From Deinococcus aquaedulcis (lineage in GTDB: Bacteria; Deinococcota; Deinococci; Deinococcales; Deinococcaceae): DNA of 29,180 nucleotides. The notes beneath the pieces were generated by a model. It was not told the DNA's origin, ran no database searches, and worked only from the letters and a program-made list of their open reading frames with translations. The stretch is taken from the NCBI RefSeq assembly GCF_019693445.1, contig NZ_JAHRBL010000027.1, positions 1 through 29,180 on the forward strand, written 5' to 3'. Of the stretch, positions 1 through 10,415 are shown piece after piece. The translations under genes and the position numbers were made by a program. Numbering within the stretch: the first letter of the stretch is position 1; the number at the start of each line of letters is the position of its first letter.

Positions 1-1
1 G

Positions 2-94
2 CTCGCGGCCGTTGACGAGCGATGTGCTTGGCTGATGACCCAAGAAGCTCTGGTTTCGCGCACGACGTACTTCCACTGGCTTCCCAATGCGTAA
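2..94 (+). pseudogene. IS630-family transposase, C-terminal fragment (5' part outside window or lost)
   Basis: The frame opening at base 2 reads about 30 residues and stops at TAA 92-94. Its end matches the pattern of the complete IS630 transposase encoded on the opposite strand: a Leu-x-x-Val spacing, a Cys-x-x-Leu pair, then V-S-x-T-x-F-H-W followed by Pro (FHWLP here, FHWWP in the other). I infer that this is the tail of a second, related but not identical IS630-type transposase, facing the one at 110-1164. Only 15 bases separate the two stops. The window edge hides whether the rest of this copy exists. Confidence 0.55.
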
Positions 95-109
95 TGTCCA
101 ATCTTTACT

Positions 110-1164
110 TCATTTTCGTATTATACGAGGCCACCAGTGGAAGAGGGTGAGCGAGCAGACCCGCTGGGTTTGCTGTTCTAGACGGCGGCACTGTTCTGCC
201 AACACGTCAGTGAGGGCACCAAGCGAGTCAAAGTGTCGATTTTTGAGCGGTGCATCCGTCAGCGACCACAGCCGTTCGGCGGGTTGCAACTCCGGGGAGT
301 AGGGCGGCAGGAAGACCAGATGAATGCCCAGTGGGCAGTTCAGGCGCGGGGTGGCATGCCACCCCGCGCCATCGAGTACCAGCACGATCTCTCGGGTCTT
401 GCCCGCTTGGGTGTCTTGGGCGAAGCGGTCAAGCACGGCCTGGAAGGCGGCGGTATTGACCGTAGGCAGCAGCCAGTACAGACTGTCGCCCGTCTGTGGA
501 CACACGAAGGCGTACACGTACAGCCACTCGTACCGTTGGGCCACCCGGACAATCGGCGCTTTCCCGCGCTCGGCCCATTGTCGGCCCACGATGGGTTTCA
601 GGCCCACACGATGTTCGTCCATGCACCAGATCTCTACCTCTCGTCCAGTGCCGACGAGACGCGCTTGAGTTGCTTGGACCATCTCGGCGAGGCCTTTTTT
701 TTGAATGCCTCCTGGGCGATCGGGTCGGCCTCGATATGTCGAGGCCGAGGCACTTGACGGCTGTAGCCCACTGCATCGAGAAATTCATAGCAGCGGCTCA
801 GGTGCAGTGTCTTGCCGAGGGTCTGCTTCATCCAGCCCTGCACTCGCCGGCCATTCCAGACACCGCCGCTCGCGGTGTCAGCCCGAATGGTTTGGGCCAG
901 CAGCAGCAGTTCTGCGTCGCTGAGCAGCGTGGGTGCCCCCCGATTCTGGTGCCGTTGATCCTTCAACCCGCTCAGTCCTTGGACGTGATACGCGTCAATA
1001 ATCTTGTCCGCGCCTTGATAGGAATAACCCGTGAGCTTCAGCGCCTCAGCGGCGCTTTTTCCTTCGGCCAGAAAGGCCAGCAGGTGACTGCGTCGTCGCT
1101 CAACCGCGCAGGTACTCCGGCGATAGATTTGCCAGAAATCGGCAGCGGTGTGCTTGAAGGTCAC
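110..1164 (-). CDS. IS630-family transposase made by -1 programmed frameshift (orfA/orfB)
   Basis: Two overlapping minus-strand frames make one transposase. ORF A (1164 down to 634, 176 codons) carries an N-terminal helix-turn-helix region (about residues 1-130). ORF B (open to the stop at 112-110) carries the DDE domain, with the catalytic Asp in CMDEHRVG, the second Asp in LVLDGAGWH and the Glu in the PPYSPELQPAERLW block, the classical IS630 signature. ORF B lies in the -1 frame relative to ORF A, and the frames overlap at an A8 run. A -1 slip joins K157 to GLAE then MVQATQ and gives a product of about 351 residues, normal for the family. Clear terminal inverted repeats could not be found by eye, so the exact element ends are open. 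The product would cut and join DNA at TA dinucleotides. Confidence 0.85.
694..700 (-). promoter_or_regulatory. A-AAA-AAG slippery heptamer for -1 frameshifting
   Basis: On the minus strand a run of eight A (702-695) is followed by G. In the ORF A frame it reads AAA AAA AAG, so the last seven bases form the classical A AAA AAG heptamer. Slipping back one base puts the ribosome exactly into the DDE-domain frame. I did not establish a downstream stimulatory structure. Simple mutation of the run is the alternative. Confidence 0.65.
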
Positions 1165-1288
1165 TCTTCTGATCTGTTCTTTATATCTGATTTTCCGGAA
1201 TTCGTATCAGAGTTCATCGCCCGTGATCTGGGGATCTGGCTGGCCGTCCAAGACATCGGCACGCGGTTCATTCAACCGGGGAAACCGT

Positions 1289-1297
1289 GGCAAAACG
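1289..1297. repeat. 9-bp target site duplication, left copy (IS4 element)
   Basis: GGCAAAACG immediately left of the IS4 inverted repeat is identical to 2430-2438 on the right, which marks a recent, precise insertion. Confidence 0.9.
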
Positions 1298-2429
1298 CTG
1301 ACTACCCTTCAAAACGCACAGTAGGCAGCAGAAAATCGGCTCCTGTACGGTGTTTCTGCGATGAAAACCCCTGGGAGCCGACCACCTCACGATACCTTGC
1401 AGACCGCCTTACGGTCTGCTTTCCCTGTGGACGCTCGCCGCCTCGTCGTCTTCACGGCACTGATCCTGGCGGTCATTCAGGCGCGTACCGTCGTCCTGTA
1501 CAGCTTGAAGACGCACGTCGCTCTCCCAGGGTCGTTGACGACGCGGTCTCAGCGGCTCTGCCGGTTCGTCCAGTTCCCGTTTCCTGAGGCACTGTTGCCC
1601 CGATTCGCCTTGTCCTTTCTCCCGCCCGGCCCAGTCGACCTCATTCTTGATCGCACCAACTGGAAACTTGGACAGCAGGACGTCAATATTCTCCTGCTCT
1701 CTGCCGTGTGGAACGGGTTCAGTTTGCCGCTGATGTGGACCCTGCTCCCGCACGGTGGGGCCAGTCGTTCCTGTGTCCGGGAAGCGCTCGTGGAGCGCTT
1801 CCTGAAGCGCTGCCCAGATCGGAAGATCCGGTGCCTGCTCGCGGATCGTGAATTCATTGGGCGGCACTGGTTTCGATTCCTCGACCAGCACGGGGTTGCG
1901 CCTTGCATTCGTCTCCCAGCTCGCGCCACGATCGGCGCGCACGGCATGCCGGTCTGGGCGGTCTTCAAGAACCTTCAGGTGGGTGAAGTCAGGGTCTGGC
2001 ATCGCCAGACCCGCATCGACGGTGTGAATCTGCGGGTGGCGGCCACGAAAAACGCAGCCGGTGACATGCTGTACCTGGCGTATCGGGGGCACGCCCTGCC
2101 GAACATGCGCCGGTATGCCCTGCGCTGGCAAACAGAAAATCTGCACGCCGCGTTGAAAACCAGAGGGTTCAACTTGGAAGATACAGGTCTGACGCGCGCC
2201 GAACGAGGGTCTTCGCTCCTGACGGTCGTCAGCGTCGCCTTCATCTGGGCGTGCGTGACGGGCGAGGGCGTGGCACGTCGAACGGCGACCAGAGCAAAGA
2301 AACACGGACACCGTGCGGTGTCCGTGTTTCGACTCGGGCTTGATCATCTCCAGGATCTCCTGCTGCATCCCTCTGGCGCGTCCTGGCGCACCTTGAGCAC
2401 ACTCATGCCCTGTTTTGAAGGGTAGTCAG
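1298..2429 (+). mobile_element. complete IS4-family insertion sequence, 1132 bp
   Basis: The element is bounded by perfect 18-bp terminal inverted repeats, CTGACTACCCTTCAAAAC at 1298-1315 and its complement at 2412-2429. It is flanked by a perfect 9-bp direct repeat, GGCAAAACG. It carries one intact transposase gene whose stop codon lies inside the right repeat. It is inserted into an IS3-family transposase gene whose frame is restored when it is removed. Intact ends, gene and duplication suggest recent and possibly active transposition. Confidence 0.93.
1361..2425 (+). CDS. IS4-family transposase
   Basis: This is a 354-residue DDE transposase. The first catalytic Asp is in ILDRTNW (near residue 95). 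The second is in CLLADREFIG. The C-terminal IS4 signature Y-x2-R-x3-E-x6-K is intact in YALRWQTENLHAALK, followed by KTRGFNLEDT. The length is normal for compact IS4 members, and no frameshift or stop interrupts it. The start ATG at 1361 lies 63 bases inside the element. The stop TAG at 2423-2425 overlaps the right inverted repeat. It would catalyse cut-and-paste transposition of the surrounding element. Confidence 0.93.
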   Translation: MKTPGSRPPHDTLQTALRSAFPVDARRLVVFTALILAVIQARTVVLYSLKTHVALPGSLTTRSQRLCRFVQFPFPEALLPRFALSFLPPGPVDLILDRTNWKLGQQDVNILLLSAVWNGFSLPLMWTLLPHGGASRSCVREALVERFLKRCPDRKIRCLLADREFIGRHWFRFLDQHGVAPCIRLPARATIGAHGMPVWAVFKNLQVGEVRVWHRQTRIDGVNLRVAATKNAAGDMLYLAYRGHALPNMRRYALRWQTENLHAALKTRGFNLEDTGLTRAERGSSLLTVVSVAFIWACVTGEGVARRTATRAKKHGHRAVSVFRLGLDHLQDLLLHPSGASWRTLSTLMPCFEG

Positions 2430-2438
2430 GGCAAAACG
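2430..2438. repeat. 9-bp target site duplication, right copy (IS4 element)
   Basis: GGCAAAACG, identical to 1289-1297, sits directly after the right inverted repeat. The IS3 transposase frame resumes through it. Confidence 0.9.
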
Positions 2439-2737
2439 GCTTTGCCGAGAGTTTCCACGCTCGGCTGCGCGAGGAGTGTCTCAACCAGGAAGTGTTCTAC
2501 TCGGCCAGGCACGCTCAGGTGGTGCTGGACGGGTACCGGGCGTTTTACAACACCAGCCGGCCTCATTCCTCTCTGAAGTACTGCACGCCAGACGAATTTG
2601 CTCAGCTGGCCAGGCGTCAGGCTGAAGTCCCCCTCTGCGGACAGAGCACTGCAGAGGCGGCCGTCATCCCGACACCTGGGTGAGCACCGACGACCGATGA
2701 TGTACCCTGCTCTTGAGCCGAGTCTCTACTCGCGATC

Positions 2738-2760
2738 GTCCAAACTTTGGGGCCAGCCCA
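2738..2760. repeat. probable right terminal repeat of the disrupted IS3-family element
   Basis: Downstream of the IS3 orfB stop, the stretch read inward from 2760 starts TGGGCTGGCCCC and ends TTTGGAC. This resembles the TG..., CCCC-containing, GGAC-ending termini common in IS3 elements. The left partner is missing, so the call rests on family resemblance only. Confidence 0.4.
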
Positions 2761-2829
2761 GGCGATGGAACAGCCTATGTGCGCTCTTCCCCATATGCTT
2801 TGGAATCACACCGTATCACGCCAAACAGA

Positions 2830-2876
2830 GCGCAGGCCATGAGCCTGGGGAAAGCCCCCAGTGCCCTGGCCTGCGC
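2830..2876 (-). terminator. terminator hairpin downstream of the G8 lipoprotein gene
   Basis: Ten-base arms GCGCAGGCCA (2830-2839) and TGGCCTGCGC (2867-2876) pair perfectly and enclose a second CTGGGG/CCCCAG stem. On the minus strand the hairpin is followed by TCTGTTT. It lies just beyond the stop of the minus-strand gene at 2887. Confidence 0.75.
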
Positions 2877-2886
2877 CCTTCCACCC

Positions 2887-5409
2887 TTACTTACACAGGT
2901 CCGCGGTGCAGATATCCAGCACCGCGTAATCCCGCCCCTGCTGCACCACCAGCTTCAGGTGCAGTTGGCCGCCCTCGTAGGCGTAGCTGTCGCCCGTGGT
3001 GGCGTCCAGGCTGCCCAGGGCCACTTTCTTGAGGCGGTTGCGGTTATCAATCCACCAGTCGCGGTACAGGATGGGCTCGCTGCTGGCCGGCAGGGTCAGG
3101 CGCAGAGTGTCGCCAGCCTGCCGGCCACTGAGCCCCAGCCGCCACTGCGCGCTGCTGGCACTGGGCGTCAGGGCGTAGGCGTGCCCCACGCGTACCGTGG
3201 TGCTGACCGTGGTGTAGCCGCTGGGCGTGCCGCTCAGGCTGAGGCTACCGTGCGGTCCTGCCACCGTCACTGGACCGGGCTTACCGCCCTTCACGTCCTG
3301 CACCCATAGCCGGCCATAACTGCCCGTGCACACGCTGGCATTCCACTCGGCCTTGAGCTGGCAGTCCTGGGCGCCTTTCAGGAGGGCACTGCCGGTGACG
3401 CTCAGGCCCGCGGTTCCGGTGACGGTGCCGTCGCTGTCTATGAAGGTGGCGGACTTGTCGCCGTCCTTATCGGCCTGGGGGTCAGGCAGGAAGACGCGCA
3501 GGCTGCTATCCAGCCAGGTCAGGCCCCGGGCGTTGTTGGCCGGGTTCAGGGGAAAGGCGTTCTTGGTCAGGTAGCCCAGGCCGCTGGCCTTGCGAATGCT
3601 GTTCGGCACAAAGGCGGCCAGGGCGGCATCCTGAATGCTCACCTGCCCGTCGTAGAACTGAAAACCGCGAATGGGAAACGCCGCTTCCCAGGGCCGGGGC
3701 AGACTACGGCCGCCCTCGCCCTTGGCTTCCCAGCTTTCCGGCTGGCCCACGTTCACGGTTTCGCCCACCAGCAGCCCGCCCTTCAGGACCGAGAGGTGCG
3801 AGGCGAAGGTGGCCCCCACCGCGTTGTCGGCCAGCACGGCGCCCTGCAGCACATGGTTTTCCCCGCGCAGCCACACGCCGTGGTCGCGGTGCTTGTAGGC
3901 CACAAAGTCGCTGAACACGGCGGGCACGGCGGCACTCTTGGGATCGGCCGGGTTGGTGACCGGATCGTAATACACCGTCTCGGTGAGGCTGCCGTCGGCC
4001 TTGGGGCCGTTGTCCACGTTCAGGCCCCGGTCTCCGCTGTGGGCCACGTTGCCGCTGAATTCGCCCAGCGGCGTACGGCGGGGCCACAGCGTGGTTTTAC
4101 CCGATGCCAGGCCGGTGGGGTGCTGGGGCATGGCGTACCAGAAGCCGGTGCCGTCCACGCCCGCCGCCACGTTGTCCTTGACCGTGTTGGCCGGGTTGGT
4201 GATCCAGTACCCCGAGGGCCGCTTGTCGCTGTCCAGCAGCGGGTTCTGCCCCTGCTTGCTGTCCGGGGCCTTCACCCGGGTCACGAGGTTGCCCTGCAGC
4301 ACGTTGCCGGTTTCGTCGCCGTCTTCCAGAAAGATGCAGTGGCCCAGCGTGTCGTAGGTGACGTTGTTCAGCACCCGCAGGTCATTGGTGCCGTGCACCA
4401 CCACGCAGCGGTTAAACGAGGCGTGCACGCTGCTGCCGCGCAGGTACGAGGCCGCCGCGCTGCCCAGCAGGTGAAAGTGCAGCGGATAGCGCCGCAGGGT
4501 GTTGAGCTGGCCCACGCGGGTGAACTCGGTGCCCTGAATGCGGGCCGTGCTCTTGCCCATGATCATCACGTGGGCGCCCACGCGGCTTTGCACGGCGTCC
4601 TCGGTGGCGCCCACCACGATGTTGCGCGACAGCAGGCCCACCTCGGCGCGCTCGTTCACCGCGCGGCCAGACACGGTGATGGGATCGCCCCAGTGGGTGT
4701 ACTTGAGAGGCGCGCCCAGCGTGACCGTGTTGCCGCTGACGCGCTGCACCGTGACCTGCTCGGTCTGGGCGGGATTGAAGTCGGTGCTGCTCAGGGTCAG
4801 GGTGTCGCCGCCCTTCCAGTCGGGGGCGCGTTCCAGGGTCAGGGTGCTGCTGCCGGCGCGGGCGGTGGCGCTCAGGCGGGTCCAGGCGAGGCGGGGCTGC
4901 CCGTGCAGTTCCAGCGTGCCGTCCATCACACCCAATACGCGGTCCCCCATGCCCATCACGTCCTCGCCGGGGACCGTGTTGGTCAGCCGGATCTCGGCGT
5001 GGTGGGCAAAGGGCGCCTCCTCACGGCCAATGCGCAGTTCGCCGTGCACCATGATCCACTCGCTTTGCAGGGTCAGGTCCTTGGCGGCAAATTCCAGGGC
5101 GCTGCCGGCCGGAATGGTCAGGCCCGTCAGGGCCAGGGGCGAGACATCCAGAATCACCCGCTTGCCCGCAGGCAGGGTGACGTTGGCGCCGGCCGCCGGC
5201 ACCGTGCCCCCCCAGGTGGCCGGGTCGCTCCAGGCGCTGCCCGGCCGGCTGGGCGTGGGAGCCGGCGGAGTGGGCGCCGGGGGCTGCGGGGTCGGTGCCG
5301 GCGCCCCTGTTGGCGGGGTGGGTGTGGCCCCGGAATCTCCAGTCGAGGCGCCGCAGCCTATGAGCAGGGCAGACAGCGTGAGGGCCAGCGGCCAGCGGGC
5401 TTTGAACAT
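2887..5409 (-). CDS. G8-domain / parallel beta-helix lipoprotein (CEMIP/TMEM2-like)
   Basis: The protein has 840 residues from ATG 5409. The N-terminus MFKARWPLALTLSALLIGC has a lipobox (L-I-G-C, Cys19), so it should be lipid-anchored. A Pro/Thr-rich linker follows (about residues 20-55). A G8 domain starts at SAWSDPATWGG (about 58-180). A long beta-helix region follows, with the hallmark block YPLHFHLLG ... SFNRCVVVHGTNDLRVLNN ... GHCIFLEDGDETGN seen in CEMIP and TMEM2. Animal relatives act on or bind hyaluronan. The bacterial substrate is unknown, and a surface polysaccharide is only a guess. ATG 5409 is chosen because the signal peptide starts there. A TATGCT box on the minus strand (5421-5416) ends 6 nt before it, suggesting a leaderless mRNA. 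A longer frame reaches upstream but adds only a basic, unlikely extension. Confidence 0.85.
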   Translation of the reverse strand: MFKARWPLALTLSALLIGCGASTGDSGATPTPPTGAPAPTPQPPAPTPPAPTPSRPGSAWSDPATWGGTVPAAGANVTLPAGKRVILDVSPLALTGLTIPAGSALEFAAKDLTLQSEWIMVHGELRIGREEAPFAHHAEIRLTNTVPGEDVMGMGDRVLGVMDGTLELHGQPRLAWTRLSATARAGSSTLTLERAPDWKGGDTLTLSSTDFNPAQTEQVTVQRVSGNTVTLGAPLKYTHWGDPITVSGRAVNERAEVGLLSRNIVVGATEDAVQSRVGAHVMIMGKSTARIQGTEFTRVGQLNTLRRYPLHFHLLGSAAASYLRGSSVHASFNRCVVVHGTNDLRVLNNVTYDTLGHCIFLEDGDETGNVLQGNLVTRVKAPDSKQGQNPLLDSDKRPSGYWITNPANTVKDNVAAGVDGTGFWYAMPQHPTGLASGKTTLWPRRTPLGEFSGNVAHSGDRGLNVDNGPKADGSLTETVYYDPVTNPADPKSAAVPAVFSDFVAYKHRDHGVWLRGENHVLQGAVLADNAVGATFASHLSVLKGGLLVGETVNVGQPESWEAKGEGGRSLPRPWEAAFPIRGFQFYDGQVSIQDAALAAFVPNSIRKASGLGYLTKNAFPLNPANNARGLTWLDSSLRVFLPDPQADKDGDKSATFIDSDGTVTGTAGLSVTGSALLKGAQDCQLKAEWNASVCTGSYGRLWVQDVKGGKPGPVTVAGPHGSLSLSGTPSGYTTVSTTVRVGHAYALTPSASSAQWRLGLSGRQAGDTLRLTLPASSEPILYRDWWIDNRNRLKKVALGSLDATTGDSYAYEGGQLHLKLVVQQGRDYAVLDICTADLCK

Positions 5410-5610
5410 GAAGCGAGCATAAATGCCCTGCCGGTCAGCGGCGGTGAAAGACCTCGCATCGTGCCCAAAGGAACAAAAGCGGCGCCGTCCACGTCTTTTC
5501 TCCATTGGAGCGGCGCGGTAAACCAGCACCCTTCGACTCCCCCTCCTCATAGTTTTCAGAAAAGAATTTTACATTATGAGTCATCGCAGGTGACCCACAG
5601 GAGGACCACC

Positions 5611-6996
5611 ATGACCCGCATTGACGACCAGAACCTGATCCTCGACACCGATTCGTACAAGAGCAGCCACTTCCTGCAGTATCCGCAGGGCACCACGCGG
5701 CTGTTCTCGTACCTGGAGTCGCGTGGGGGGCGCTACGCCCAGACGCGGTTTTTTGGGCTGCAATACATCCTGGACCGCTACCTGACCCGCCGCGTGACGG
5801 CCGAGATGGTTGAAGAGGCGCGCGCCTTAATTGAAGCGCACGGCGAACCGTTTCCATACGACGGCTGGATGCGGGTGGTGAACGTGCACGGCGGGCGCCT
5901 GCCGCTGGAGGTGCGCGCGGTGCCCGAAGGCACGCTGGTGCCCATTCACAACGTGCTGATGAGCGTGACCAACACCGACCCCGAACTGCCCTGGCTGGTG
6001 GGCTGGTTTGAAACCATGCTGATGCGCGTGTGGTACCCCACCACCGTGGCCACCCAGAGCTACCATATCCGCGAGATTATCCGCGCCGCGCTGGAGCGCA
6101 CCAGTGACCGCGCCGCCGAGGAACTGCCGTTCAAGCTGCACGACTTTGGCAGCCGGGGCGTGAGCAGCCGCGAAAGCGCGGGCCTGGGCGGGCTGGCCCA
6201 CCTGATCAACTTTCTGGGCAGCGACACCCTGGAAGCGCTGCGCGTGGGCCGCAACCACTACGGCGCGGACATTGCGGGCTACTCGATTCCCGCCGCCGAA
6301 CACAGCACCGTCACCAGCTGGGGCAAGGCGCACGAGGTGGACGCCTACCGCAACATGGTCACGCACTTTGGCAAGCCCGGCGGGGTGTTCGCGGTGGTCA
6401 GCGATTCGTACGACCTGAAACACGCCATCAACGTGCACTGGGGCGAAACGCTGAAGCAGCAGGTTATAGACTCTGGCGCCACCCTGGTCGTGCGCCCGGA
6501 CAGTGGGGACCCCCCCGCGATGGTACGGCTGGCCGTCAACGCCCTGGCGGCCAAGTACGGCACCAGCACGAACAGCAAGGGCTACAAGGTGCTGAACCAT
6601 GTGCGCGTGATTCAGGGCGACGGCATTGACGAACAGACCATCCGCCAGATTCTGGACAACCTGGAGGTGGACGGCTTCAGCGCCGAGAACGTGGCCTTTG
6701 GCATGGGCGGCGCGCTGCTGCAAAAGGTGGACCGCGACACGCAGAAATTTGCTTACAAGGCCAGCGCCGGGCTGATTGACGGCGAGTACCGGGGCATTTA
6801 CAAGGACCCCGTGACCGACCCCGGCAAGCGCAGCAAGGACGGCGTGCTGGATCTCGTGCTGGAAGGCGGGCGCATGGTCACGAAGGCCTACAAGACCTTC
6901 GACACTGACTTCCCCGGCAGCCTGATGCGCACCGTGTACCGCGACGGCGAACTGCTGGTGCGCGACACGCTGGACACGGTGCGGAGCCGGGCTTGA
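5611..6996 (+). CDS. nadV: nicotinamide phosphoribosyltransferase (NAMPT)
   Basis: This enzyme of 461 residues condenses nicotinamide with PRPP to NMN, the first step of nicotinamide salvage to NAD. The family motifs are present: LDTDSYKSSHF at the N-terminus, HDFGSRGVSSRESA (about 178-191), FLGSDT (Asp205, matching human Asp219), SIPAAEHST (His231, matching the autophosphorylated human His247), VVRPDSGDP (Arg295, Asp297), the GDGID loop, and FGMGGALLQ. The start at 5611 has a strong AGGAGG at 5599-5604 with 6-nt spacing. The open frame extends far upstream but only as a shadow of the opposite-strand gene. The next gene, a macro-domain protein, starts inside this stop codon, so the two are co-translated. 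Confidence 0.95.
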   Translation: MTRIDDQNLILDTDSYKSSHFLQYPQGTTRLFSYLESRGGRYAQTRFFGLQYILDRYLTRRVTAEMVEEARALIEAHGEPFPYDGWMRVVNVHGGRLPLEVRAVPEGTLVPIHNVLMSVTNTDPELPWLVGWFETMLMRVWYPTTVATQSYHIREIIRAALERTSDRAAEELPFKLHDFGSRGVSSRESAGLGGLAHLINFLGSDTLEALRVGRNHYGADIAGYSIPAAEHSTVTSWGKAHEVDAYRNMVTHFGKPGGVFAVVSDSYDLKHAINVHWGETLKQQVIDSGATLVVRPDSGDPPAMVRLAVNALAAKYGTSTNSKGYKVLNHVRVIQGDGIDEQTIRQILDNLEVDGFSAENVAFGMGGALLQKVDRDTQKFAYKASAGLIDGEYRGIYKDPVTDPGKRSKDGVLDLVLEGGRMVTKAYKTFDTDFPGSLMRTVYRDGELLVRDTLDTVRSRA

Positions 6997-7604
6997 GTCT
7001 CCAGGGCCTACAGGTTCATCTCCGGGACATCAACCCGAAGCTGGTGGCCGCCTGGGACCAGCACTTCAGGGACCTGCCCCACGTCACCGTCAGCCAGGGC
7101 GACATCTTTGGGGCGACCGCCGACGCGATTGTGAGCCCGGCCAACAGTTTTGGCTTTATGGACGGCGGCATTGATCTGGTCTACAGCGAATACTTCGGCT
7201 GGCAACTGTCGTTCGCGCTGCAGGAGCTGATTTTCAACAAACACGACGGCGAGCTGCCGGTTGGTCAGGCAGAGATTCTCCCCACCGGCAAGGCCGCCCT
7301 TCCCTGGCTCATCAGCGCGCCAACCATGCGCATTCCCTCCAGTGTGGTCCATACCCCCAATGCCTACTTGGCTTTCCGCGCGGCTCTTCGACTGGTCCGG
7401 GAACACAACCAGACAGGGGCGCCGCCGATTCGGACCCTTCTGTGCCCTGGCCTGGGCACCGCTATTGGCCGGCTTCCACCTAATGTGTGTGCCAGACAGA
7501 TGCGCCATGCCTATGACGCGGTGGTGCTGGGTCAGCGGCCAAAATTTGAACATTTCAGTGACGCTGTGGGGTGGCACAGTCAGATGATTCGCGATGACCT
7601 GTAG
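6993..7604 (+). CDS. macro-domain (ADP-ribose-binding) protein
   Basis: This 203-residue protein has a macro-domain core. GDIFGATADAIVSPANSFGFMDGGID (about 37-62) holds the adenine-contacting Asp, the NSFG loop and the glycine-rich turn. GLGTAIGRLPP near residue 152 fits the second phosphate-binding loop. Macro domains bind ADP-ribose, and some hydrolyse ADP-ribosyl groups or ADP-ribose 1''-phosphate. The start is TTG 6993, sharing TTGA with the stop of the NAMPT gene. No better start lies nearby. Coupling with NAMPT suggests a role in recycling or sensing NAD breakdown products, which is inference. A perfect terminator hairpin follows. Confidence 0.86.
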   Translation: MSLQGLQVHLRDINPKLVAAWDQHFRDLPHVTVSQGDIFGATADAIVSPANSFGFMDGGIDLVYSEYFGWQLSFALQELIFNKHDGELPVGQAEILPTGKAALPWLISAPTMRIPSSVVHTPNAYLAFRAALRLVREHNQTGAPPIRTLLCPGLGTAIGRLPPNVCARQMRHAYDAVVLGQRPKFEHFSDAVGWHSQMIRDDL

Positions 7605-7635
7605 CCGCTGCAGGAACCGCCAGCAGGCCAGGAGA

Positions 7636-7661
7636 AAGCGCGCAGCCCAGGCTGCGCGCTT
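7636..7661. terminator. bidirectional terminator between the macro-domain gene and pheT
   Basis: A perfect 12-bp stem, AAGCGCGCAGCC (7636-7647) with GGCTGCGCGCTT (7650-7661), is followed by TCTCTTGTTT-type sequence on the plus strand. It lies between two convergent genes and is likely to serve both. Confidence 0.85.
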
Positions 7662-7691
7662 CTCTTGTTTGCCATGCTGACCCGCGCCTGT

Positions 7692-10148
<2,457 letters not shown>

Positions 10149-10184
10149 GGTGGATACCTCGTGACGAGAACTTAAATTGAAGGC

Positions 10185-10415
10185 GTGAGCGTTCCTGGCT
10201 ACCATCACTTGCCCGAAGGCATTGCAGCTTTGGAACAACATTTGGAGAAGGGTGACGACCTCATCACCGCGTTGAGAAAGGCCCGAAGTGAGGTGCCTTG
10301 CGGCTTGCTTGAGTGGATTCAGGTAGTCAAACGCTCACAACGCATGTCATCCAGGGAAGCGGCGAGAGTCATAGCGCGAACCCACCCAGATTCATGGATT
10401 CACTCCTGGGAATGA
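10185..10415 (+). CDS. small hypothetical protein (76 aa) opposing the phe genes
   Basis: This frame starts at GTG 10185 and ends at 10415. It overlaps the 3' end of the minus-strand Nudix gene by 16 bases and starts 37 bases from the pheT start, in the opposite direction. The protein is rich in Glu, Lys and Arg, starts MSVPGYHHLPEGIAALEQHL and ends with a basic helix then HPDSWIHSWE. I recognise no family. There is no strong Shine-Dalgarno, and a TTAAAT box just upstream could make it leaderless. Codon use is less GC-biased than in pheT. It fills a stretch otherwise empty of genes, which favours it being real. Confidence 0.42.
   Translation: MSVPGYHHLPEGIAALEQHLEKGDDLITALRKARSEVPCGLLEWIQVVKRSQRMSSREAARVIARTHPDSWIHSWE

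Larger units (their letters stand above)
1183..2683 (+). pseudogene. IS3-family transposase (orfB) fragment, interrupted by an IS4 element
   Basis: The left part (1183-1297) reads ISDFPEFVSEF... then FIQPGKPWQN. The right part (2439-2683) reads GFAESFHARLREECL... then FYNTSRPHSSL and ends at TGA 2683. Removing 1298-2438 (the IS4 element plus one copy of its target duplication) restores one reading frame across PGKPWQN-GFAESF, the rve/DDE region typical of IS3 orfB. The second catalytic Asp (SDF, normally SDNG) and the Glu (AES) are visible. The usual SDNGPEF motif has lost a residue and everything upstream is missing, so the gene was already truncated, probably by the neighbouring IS630. It cannot encode an active enzyme. 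Confidence 0.75.

Noticed and set aside
117..127. CGTATTATACG palindrome near the IS630 3' end as a terminal repeat or terminator
   Set aside because: It lies inside the transposase C-terminal codons, has a one-base spacer and has no matching partner at the other end of the element.
5551..5580. AT-rich TTTTACATTATGAG upstream of NAMPT as a DdrO site
   Set aside because: Only one half resembles the motif and there is no palindromic partner. It is more likely part of the promoter.
3796..5610. Long in-frame extension upstream of the NAMPT start
   Set aside because: It runs opposite the G8 lipoprotein gene. The AGGAGG site and family N-terminus fix the start at 5611.
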